From positions 1-11,663 of the forward strand of contig JAUXLW010000026.1 of the NCBI GenBank assembly GCA_030623545.1: a stretch of DNA of 11,663 bases, read 5' to 3'. Positions 5,806 to 11,663 of the stretch are shown here, piece by piece. Origin of the DNA: Acidimicrobiia bacterium (GTDB lineage Bacteria; Actinomycetota; Acidimicrobiia; Spongiisociales; SHLN01). A program made the position numbers and the translations under genes. The number at the start of each line of letters is the position of its first letter. Within the stretch, counting starts at the first letter, position 1. Below the pieces are notes generated by a model. That model was not told the origin of the DNA. It saw nothing but the letters and a program-made list of their open reading frames with translations, and searched no databases.

Positions 5806-7329
5806 ATGACAGCGCCGGACCCTTCGATACTTGAGCGACTCGGGATCGCCGAAGCCGCCAGCGGGATCTATGCCGGCGGGTGGCAAAGAGCTTCCGGCGA
5901 CGCCATCGTGAGCTCCAATCCCGCCACCGGGGCTGCCATCGGCTCGGTGATGCGGGCTACCGGTGCCGATTACGAGAAGGCGGTAGTTGCGGCCACGGAC
6001 ACATTCCAGGAGTGGAGAATGATCCCGGCGCCTAAGCGGGGCGAGTATGTCCGCCAGATCGGCAATGCGCTGCGTGATCTCAAAACAGAGTTGGGAACCC
6101 TCGTCTCACTGGAGTCCGGCAAGATCCTTGCTGAAGGTGAAGGCGAAGTGCAGGAGATGGTCGACATCGCCGACTTCGCAGTGGGTTTGTCTCGCCAGCT
6201 CTACGGCCTGACGATGGCCAGTGAGCGTCCCCGGCACCGAATGTATGAGCAGTGGCACCCCCTCGGTGTGTGCGGGATCATTTCCGCATTCAACTTCCCG
6301 GTTGCAGTGTGGTCATGGAACGCATTCATTGCCGCCGTTTGCGGAGACACGATGATCTGGAAGCCCTCCCTTCGAACCCCCCTCGCCGCCATTGCGGTCA
6401 CGAATATCTGCCACGACGTGATGGCGGGATCCGGTTTCGAGGGTGTGTTCAATCTTGCGATCGGAACCGATGAGGACGTGGGACACAATCTGGTTCACGA
6501 CACGCGGGTCCCTTTGATCTCGGCGACCGGTAGCTGCGATATGGGTCGAAAGGTCGGTCCTGCCGTGATCGCGCGCATGGGGCGACCCCTTCTGGAGTTG
6601 GGCGGCAACAACGCCATCATTGTGATGGACGACGCCGACCTCGATCTCGCTGTGCGGGCCGCCACGTTCGCCGCCGTCGGCACGTCGGGACAGCGGTGCA
6701 CAACGTTGCGGCGCCTGCTGGTGCACGAGGACGTCGCCGACGAGGTAGCTGCCCGCCTCGTGGACGCTTACAAGCAGATCCAGATTGGGGATCCACTAGA
6801 GCCGCAGACGTTGATGGGTCCTCTCATCAGCGAGCGGGCCGTCGATCAGATGATGACGGTTTTGGAGATCGCCCAGGAGCAAGGCGGCGAGATCATCTAC
6901 GGGGGCAATCGCCTCGACAGCCTGCCGGGTCACTTTGCCGAGCCCACGTTGGTACGCATCGACAAGGGAGCTCCGATCGTCCAGGAGGAGACCTTTGCTC
7001 CGATTTTGTGGATCATCGAGGTTGCCGATCTCGAAGATGGAATCGCCGCCCAGAACAGCGTGCCCCAGGGGCTGTCATCAGCGATTTTCACGGAATCACT
7101 GCGCAATGCGGAGAGGTTCCTTTCGCCCGTGGGCTCCGACTGTGGGATCGCCAACGTCAACATCGGCACGTCGGGTGCGGAGATCGGCGGGGCCTTCGGC
7201 GGTGAGAAGGACACCGGTGGGGGGCGAGAGGCTGGAAGCGACGCCTGGAAGGCCTACATGAGGCGCCAGACCACGACTATCAATTGGGGTGGCGACCTGC
7301 CCCTGGCCCAGGGAGTCGAGTTCTCCTAA
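5806..7329 (+). CDS. ALDH7-family aldehyde dehydrogenase, likely aminoadipic semialdehyde/P6C dehydrogenase
   Basis: NAD(P)-dependent oxidation of an aldehyde to an acid; the closest family in pattern is ALDH7 (antiquitin, bacterial Pcd/AmaB), which converts alpha-aminoadipate semialdehyde, in equilibrium with piperideine-6-carboxylate, to alpha-aminoadipate in lysine breakdown. The 507-residue length fits. Diagnostic stretches are IPAPKRGEYVRQIG, EVQEMVDIADFAVGLSRQLYG and HRMYEQWHPLGV. Catalytic residues visible are Asn163 (FNFP), Glu264 (LELGG) and the nucleophile Cys298 (GTSGQRCTT). The C-terminal run EIGGAFGGEKDTGGGREAGSD is also ALDH7-like. No lysine aminotransferase or other lysine gene is next to it. 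It follows the DUF3566 gene by 44 bp and probably has its own promoter. Family is secure; the exact substrate is inferred. Confidence 0.9.
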   Translation: MTAPDPSILERLGIAEAASGIYAGGWQRASGDAIVSSNPATGAAIGSVMRATGADYEKAVVAATDTFQEWRMIPAPKRGEYVRQIGNALRDLKTELGTLVSLESGKILAEGEGEVQEMVDIADFAVGLSRQLYGLTMASERPRHRMYEQWHPLGVCGIISAFNFPVAVWSWNAFIAAVCGDTMIWKPSLRTPLAAIAVTNICHDVMAGSGFEGVFNLAIGTDEDVGHNLVHDTRVPLISATGSCDMGRKVGPAVIARMGRPLLELGGNNAIIVMDDADLDLAVRAATFAAVGTSGQRCTTLRRLLVHEDVADEVAARLVDAYKQIQIGDPLEPQTLMGPLISERAVDQMMTVLEIAQEQGGEIIYGGNRLDSLPGHFAEPTLVRIDKGAPIVQEETFAPILWIIEVADLEDGIAAQNSVPQGLSSAIFTESLRNAERFLSPVGSDCGIANVNIGTSGAEIGGAFGGEKDTGGGREAGSDAWKAYMRRQTTTINWGGDLPLAQGVEFS

Positions 7330-7361
7330 CGACCGCCCTCGTTATGCACTGGTGCGGTCGT
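7329..7361. terminator. Inverted repeat at convergent gene junction, possible bidirectional terminator
   Basis: ACGACCGC (7329-7336) and GCGGTCGT (7354-7361) form a perfect 8-bp stem with a 17-nt loop. The left arm touches the aldehyde dehydrogenase stop and the loop contains the stop of the opposing gene (7342-7344). There is no U-tract, so it may halt polymerase poorly or protect both 3' ends. Confidence 0.45.
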
Positions 7362-8112
7362 GATAGCTGGCGACATCGATTCCACCAGCCAGAGCCCTGT
7401 CGAGGTAGGGGGATGGCGCTTCTGCTACCCAGCACATACCGGGCCCATACGCGTGCTGGCCGGTGGGGACGACGGCGGCCGCCAGCGCGATGGCTGCCAG
7501 GAACTCCCCATCGTCGGCGGTTCCGACGATGGTGCGCTGGACACCGTCGTCCACTGCGCCGGACACCTGGGCCATTGCCGCCTGCCAGCTCGACTCCAAC
7601 GGGGCCGCGAACGCTTGCACCGGGATATCGCGCTGGACCCAACCCACCGCGTCGGTAGGACGGGCCCACATGGAGCCCACCGGGTCCGGGAATGGGATCG
7701 CTTCGCCTCTGCGCCGAAGCCGACCCGGGACTGTCCACGCCAGGCGGACCTCCAACGGCTCGTCCATGAACGCAGCCTCCTGGGCTGCCAGACAGCAAGC
7801 CAATCCGGCCGCCGGGTTGGCTCCCAGGACAAGCGAGATCCCTTCGGCTGCAAAGCTGCTACCGAGGTCGCCGCCTTCGTTGGCGGCCACCACCAGGTGA
7901 GTTCGAGTTTCTAATGCGGCTTCTACCAGGCTCTTCGGAGGGATCTTCTCCGCTACCAGGACATCCACGGATCGCAGATCGTTGATCGTGGGTGTCTTAC
8001 CCTCGGTTTCTTCTGGCCCCCAAAATCCGGCTTCGGTCACGTGCGGCTCCCCCTGGAGCACGCGCAGAGCCCTTTTGCCAATTGTCGATGTGGCGTGAAC
8101 AGCCACCCTCAT
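7342..8112 (-). CDS. Rossmann-like dehydrogenase-type protein, function not recognised
   Basis: This 256-residue protein opens with a beta strand and a Gly-containing turn (MRVAVHATSTIGKRALRVL), like the NAD(P)-binding fold of dihydrodipicolinate-reductase or saccharopine-dehydrogenase-type enzymes. Further strands are seen at DVLVAEK, HLVVAAN and ISLVLGANPAAGL. I see no complete catalytic motif, and the usual GxGxxG is replaced by ATSTIG, so enzyme activity is uncertain. Start choice: ATG at 8112 has GGGAG eight bases upstream and overlaps the stop of a small upstream membrane gene (ATGA); the alternative TTG at 8127 lacks a ribosome site. It faces the aldehyde dehydrogenase with a 12-bp gap. 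It probably shares one transcript with the 40-residue protein. Confidence 0.75.
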   Translation of the reverse strand: MRVAVHATSTIGKRALRVLQGEPHVTEAGFWGPEETEGKTPTINDLRSVDVLVAEKIPPKSLVEAALETRTHLVVAANEGGDLGSSFAAEGISLVLGANPAAGLACCLAAQEAAFMDEPLEVRLAWTVPGRLRRRGEAIPFPDPVGSMWARPTDAVGWVQRDIPVQAFAAPLESSWQAAMAQVSGAVDDGVQRTIVGTADDGEFLAAIALAAAVVPTGQHAYGPGMCWVAEAPSPYLDRALAGGIDVASYHDRTSA

Positions 8113-8231
8113 CTTCGGGGCTCCCAATTGCCGTCATGTGCTGGGGGCTTCACAGGGCGCTTTCGGACAAGGGCGATACCGACAAGGGCTGCCAGGCCGG
8201 CCAGGAGTGCCGAGAGCTTCTTGGTCTCCAC
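8109..8231 (-). CDS. Small single-pass membrane protein, 40 residues
   Basis: GTG start at 8231 gives METKKLSALL..., a hydrophobic helix at about residues 6-22 (LSALLAGLAALVGIALV), then a basic stop-transfer patch RKRPVK and a polar tail ending NWEPRR. Charge layout predicts a C-terminal cytoplasmic tail. The stop TGA (8111-8109) overlaps the ATG of the downstream Rossmann-like gene in an ATGA junction, a strong sign that it is translated. A TACACT -10 (8243-8238) lies six bases before the GTG with no ribosome site, fitting leaderless expression. The frame is open further upstream, but that part would read back through the opposing riboswitch. I do not recognise the family. Confidence 0.6.
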   Translation of the reverse strand: METKKLSALLAGLAALVGIALVRKRPVKPPAHDGNWEPRR

Positions 8232-8232
8232 G

Positions 8233-8261
8233 TTGGCAGTGTAGGCCGGGATAGTTAGGCT
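8233..8261 (+). promoter_or_regulatory. Promoter of the riboswitch-btuFCD operon
   Basis: TTGGCA (8233-8238) matches the -35 consensus at five of six positions, and TAGGCT (8256-8261) fits TANNNT after exactly 17 bp. Predicted transcription start is near 8268, a few bases before the riboswitch P1 stem at 8276. Confidence 0.55.
8238..8243 (-). promoter_or_regulatory. -10 element for the minus-strand pair, leaderless type
   Basis: On the minus strand TACACT is followed by six bases and the GTG start, the spacing expected if transcription begins at the start codon. It shares base 8238 with the -35 of the divergent riboswitch promoter. No clear -35 is seen. Confidence 0.4.
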
Positions 8262-8275
8262 CCCCTCACAACACA

Positions 8276-8382
8276 CCGCTGGGGTCTCCCCGAGCGTAAG
8301 AGCGAAGTCCGGTTTGAATCCGGTACTGTCCCGCAACTGTGAAGCCCGTCAAGGGATGAGTCAGGTCGCCTGCCCCGGTCGG
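8276..8382 (+). ncRNA. Cobalamin riboswitch (adenosylcobalamin-type leader)
   Basis: The conserved core is visible in order: GCGAAGTCCGGTTTGAATCCGG (about 8302-8323, split here as GCGAAG, then the CCGG..CCGG hairpin), the B12 box GTCCCGCAACTGTGA (8328 onward), and GTCAGGTCGCCTGCC (8360-8374). A P1 stem can be drawn: 8276-8284 (CCGCTGGGG) with 8373-8382 (CCCCGGTCGG), nine pairs with one bulged U. Binding of a cobalamin usually switches off the genes downstream. There is no terminator hairpin with U-tract before the btuF start, so control is probably of translation. A small GAGT-GGTA-ACTC stem (8382-8393) and the palindrome CTCTCGAGAG (8391-8400) lie between the aptamer and the ribosome site AAGGG (8401-8405). 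Confidence 0.92.
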
Positions 8383-8411
8383 AGTGGTAACTCTCGAGAG
8401 AAGGGTGAGCC

Positions 8412-9379
8412 ATGTTCCCGATCCGAAACCTTGTCGCCATCTCAGTTCTCGCGCTCTTTGCCGTGGGCTGTGGCACCGACTCTGTGGATTCGCCGACCGC
8501 ATTTCCATCTACTTCGTCTACGACGGTTGTGCCCACCACGCTGGCTCCTGCAACGACAGTGCCCGCACTGTTTCCAGTGGAGGTGATGACCGATCAAGGA
8601 CCGGTTTCCATCGAATCTCGGCCCGAGCGTGTCGTCTCCCTTTCGGCGACTCACACAGAGATCATCTACGAGCTGGCCGTCGAAGAGCAGCTGGTTGCCG
8701 TTGATTTGTTCTCCAACTACCCACCCGCCGCGGCCGACAAAGCCAGAATCGACTCTTTTAGCTTCAACGTCGAGGAGGTCGCGGCGCTGGATCCGGACCT
8801 GGTCATCATCGCGTTCGATTTTCAGGGCGAAACTGCCGCGCTGGCGACTGTGGGCATCCCGTTCCTCCTCCTCGGCCCACCTGTTGATCTCGACGGCATG
8901 TACCAACAGTTCCGGGTGATAGGCGATGCATTGGGTGTGCCGGAGGCAGGTGAGGCGCTGGCGACTCGCGCTGAGGGGCGCGCCCGGGCGATAAGCGCCG
9001 ACGCTCAAGCGATCGCCGGGCAGAGCTTTTTTCATGAGGTCGACGACACCTATTACACAGCCACCTCGGCCAGCTTCATCGGCGATGTTTACTCGTCGTT
9101 GGGTCTGGTGAACATCGCCGACTCCGCCCTCGTCGGTGGTCCTTTTCCGCAGCTATCTGCCGAGTTCATCTTCGATCAGAATCCGGATCTCATATTCCTC
9201 GGTGATGCCGCTTTTGGAGCGTCCGCCGAGACCGTTTCAGCTCGTCCCGGGTGGGACGTTCTGTCGGCGGTGTCAGAAGGTCATATCATCGAGATTGACG
9301 CCGATATCAGTGGGCGCTGGGGCCCACGGACCGTCGACCTCATGCAGGACATCCTCAACGCCGTCCTCGACGTGCAACG

Positions 9380-9383
<4 letters not shown>
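8412..9383 (+). CDS. btuF: Corrinoid-binding lipoprotein of ABC transporter (BtuF-like)
   Basis: This 323-residue substrate-binding protein is exported and lipid-anchored: the signal peptide ends in the lipobox AVGC with Cys20, followed by a Ser/Thr/Pro-rich linker (about 21-55). The mature part is a class III (BtuF/FhuD) binding fold, starting with RPERVVSLSATHTEIIYEL and continuing LDPDLVII, a long helix, then FIGDVYSSLGLVNIAD and NPDLIFLGDA in the second lobe. It should catch cobalamin or a related corrinoid outside the membrane and hand it to BtuC. Start ATG 8412 has AAGGG six bases upstream. The stop overlaps the btuC GTG start (GTGA, 9380-9383). A siderophore substrate would be possible from the protein alone, but the cobalamin riboswitch in front points to corrinoids. 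Confidence 0.9.
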
Positions 9384-10419
<1,036 letters not shown>

Positions 10420-10423
<4 letters not shown>

Positions 10424-11208
10424 CCATGGTGAGCTGCCGGGGGCTGAGTGCTGCCTACAACGGGACGGTGGTGCTCGATGGTGTGGATCTCTCGGTTGAA
10501 GACGGGGAATGGGTGGTTGTCGTCGGACCCAACGGGTCGGGTAAGACATCACTGATACGGGCTCTGTCTGGATCGTTACCGGCCGAAGGCGAGGTAACCA
10601 TCGGCGACCGTTTGCTGGGGGACATGCGCCGTCGCGACATAGCCGCCCAGGTGGCGGTCGTCCCCCAGACTCCGGTTATCCCTGAGGGCATGACGGTCTC
10701 GGATTACGTCATGCTGGGGAGGACGCCCTATATCCCGTATTGGGGCACAGAAGGCCCGGCGGATGTGGCGAGAGTCGCCGAGGTCCTCGGAAGTCTCGAC
10801 CTCCTGCCCTTTGCGAATCGGCCGATCACCTCGCTTTCCGGTGGCGAACGGCAGCGGGCGGTTCTGGGACGGGCCCTCTCCCAGGATGCCTCCGTCCTGT
10901 TGCTCGACGAACCGACAACGGCGTTGGACCTCGGTCACCAGCAGCAGGTATTGGAGCTGGTACATCAACTACGTGACCGGCATCGCCTGGCAGTCATAAG
11001 CACACTGCACGACCTGACCTTCGCCGCCGCCTACGGAGACCGGCTCATCGTATTGGTTGAGGGCCGAGTTGTGGCCTCGGGAAAACCGGCTGAAGTGCTC
11101 GAGCCGAAGTTGATCGAAGAGTATTTCGGCGCCACAGTCGAGGTGCTGCAAGGCCCGGACGGCCCGGTGGTTCTTCCCGTCCGCCGCCGTCCCTTGCGCC
11201 CCGTCTAA
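10420..11208 (+). CDS. btuD: Corrinoid ABC transporter ATP-binding protein (BtuD-like)
   Basis: This 262-residue ATPase drives BtuC. Motifs in order: Walker A GPNGSGKT (36-43), Q-loop VVPQ, signature LSGGE (139-143), Walker B VLLLDEPT (159-166), D-loop ALDL, and switch His197 in STLHDL. It is of the FepC/BtuD type that pairs with FecCD permeases. The start at ATG 10420 is chosen for the ATGA overlap with btuC; a second ATG six bases later is a weak alternative. The same frame stays open upstream to 10033 inside btuC, but that part is a shadow of the permease gene. The short Pro/Arg-rich tail (VRRRPLRPV) follows the normal core. The stop overlaps the stop of the convergent minus-strand gene. 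Confidence 0.93.
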
Positions 11209-11663
11209 CCCCGGCGCCGACGGCGCTTCGTTTCTGCCTTGCCGAACTGGGCTGTTGACCTCATTCTTTCGACGGCCGCTTGAGCATCACGGGATGATTG
11301 CTGGGCGGAGCCGAGAATTACTTCTGCCTCGGCCCTGATGGACTCGGCCTCGGTTCGGGCGTCAAGAAGAATCTCCTGTGCGTCCTGTTTGGCGTTGGCG
11401 AGACTTTGTTCACGCTCGGCCACCACCGCCAGTTGCTTGTCGAGGTCCTCTGACTTAGCGGTTGACTCTTGCTCGATCTGCTCGCTCTTTGCCACGGCCT
11501 CGGCCACGATCTGTTCGGCCTCTATGTGTATGGGACCCAGGCTTTCTTGCAGTTTGGCGGCCTCGGCCTTGACACGATCCAGGTCTGCTTGGCCCAGCGC
11601 CCGCATGGTCTCGGCCTCCTCGAGGGCGGCGTTGCGAGTGGCTTCGGCCCCGGATTCGGCACC
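11205..11663 (-). CDS. Coiled-coil protein, C-terminal part (5' end outside window)
   Basis: The frame is open from the right window edge, giving 152 visible residues. Nearly all of it is Ala/Glu/Lys/Gln-rich with heptad-like spacing (for example AEQIVAEAVAKSEQIEQES and AKQDAQEILLDARTEAESI), broken at LGPIHIE, so a long coiled coil is predicted. It ends with the strongly basic tail KRRRRRG. Such patterns occur in DivIVA-like, Scy/FilP-like and other actinobacterial scaffold proteins, but composition alone cannot decide, and the N-terminus that would identify it is missing. The internal ATG at 11606 is not preferred, since the coiled-coil composition continues upstream of it. It ends inside the btuD stop (overlap 11205-11208). 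Confidence 0.7.
   Translation of the reverse strand, partial: GAESGAEATRNAALEEAETMRALGQADLDRVKAEAAKLQESLGPIHIEAEQIVAEAVAKSEQIEQESTAKSEDLDKQLAVVAEREQSLANAKQDAQEILLDARTEAESIRAEAEVILGSAQQSSRDAQAAVERMRSTAQFGKAETKRRRRRG
11214..11226. repeat. GC-rich perfect palindrome at btuD/coiled-coil junction
   Basis: GCGCCG-a-CGGCGC lies just past the btuD stop and inside the Arg-rich tail codons of the opposing gene. It could form a short GGCGCC-type hairpin with a 3-nt loop and act as a weak terminator for btuFCD, or be a by-product of Arg codons. No U-tract follows. Confidence 0.25.

Noticed and set aside
8113..8127. TTG start at 8127 for the Rossmann-like gene
   Set aside because: No ribosome site precedes it, while ATG 8112 has GGGAG at good spacing and overlaps the upstream small gene's stop.

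Overview
The window looks like a chromosomal segment of a high-GC actinobacterium, possibly an Acidimicrobiia-like lineage. The main evidence is the order recF - dciA(DUF721) - gyrB - gyrA - DUF3566 membrane protein, a classic actinobacterial origin-proximal block. GC-rich codon use and GTG/TTG starts agree with this. The class-level placement is inference; nothing here fixes the species.

Replication block (1-5761, all + strand): the 3' end of recF overlaps dciA by ATGA. A 216-bp intergenic region follows with an inverted pair of DnaA-box-like 9-mers, two adjacent hairpins and a strong extended -10 promoter (TGgTATAAT). Then come gyrB and gyrA, joined by a TAATG overlap. gyrA is intact with its catalytic Tyr and GyrA box. 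gyrB is full length in alignment terms but carries one in-frame TAG at 1298-1300 that splits it into 146-residue and 496-residue pieces. The first ~110 bases of the recF fragment also do not read like RecF. After gyrA comes a two-TM DUF3566 protein with its own promoter.

Metabolic block (5762-8231): an ALDH7-family dehydrogenase (+) resembling alpha-aminoadipic semialdehyde / piperideine-6-carboxylate dehydrogenase faces a convergent minus-strand pair. That pair is a 40-residue single-pass membrane protein whose stop overlaps (ATGA) the start of a Rossmann-like protein of unrecognised function. A perfect 8-bp inverted repeat sits at the convergent junction.

Corrinoid uptake block (8233-11208, + strand): a promoter, a cobalamin riboswitch whose P1 stem can be drawn, and then btuF (lipoprotein binding protein), btuC (permease) and btuD (ATPase), chained by 4-base GTGA and ATGA overlaps. 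The riboswitch promoter overlaps by one base a predicted leaderless promoter for the divergent minus-strand pair. The last 460 bases hold the C-terminal part of a minus-strand coiled-coil protein whose stop overlaps the btuD stop.

I see no mobile element, CRISPR array, tRNA or rRNA. The window is mostly ordinary housekeeping and transport. The points worth a second look are the amber codon in gyrB, the DnaA-box pair upstream of gyrB, the unexpected recF edge, the tiny overlapping membrane protein, and the overlapping divergent promoters at the riboswitch.
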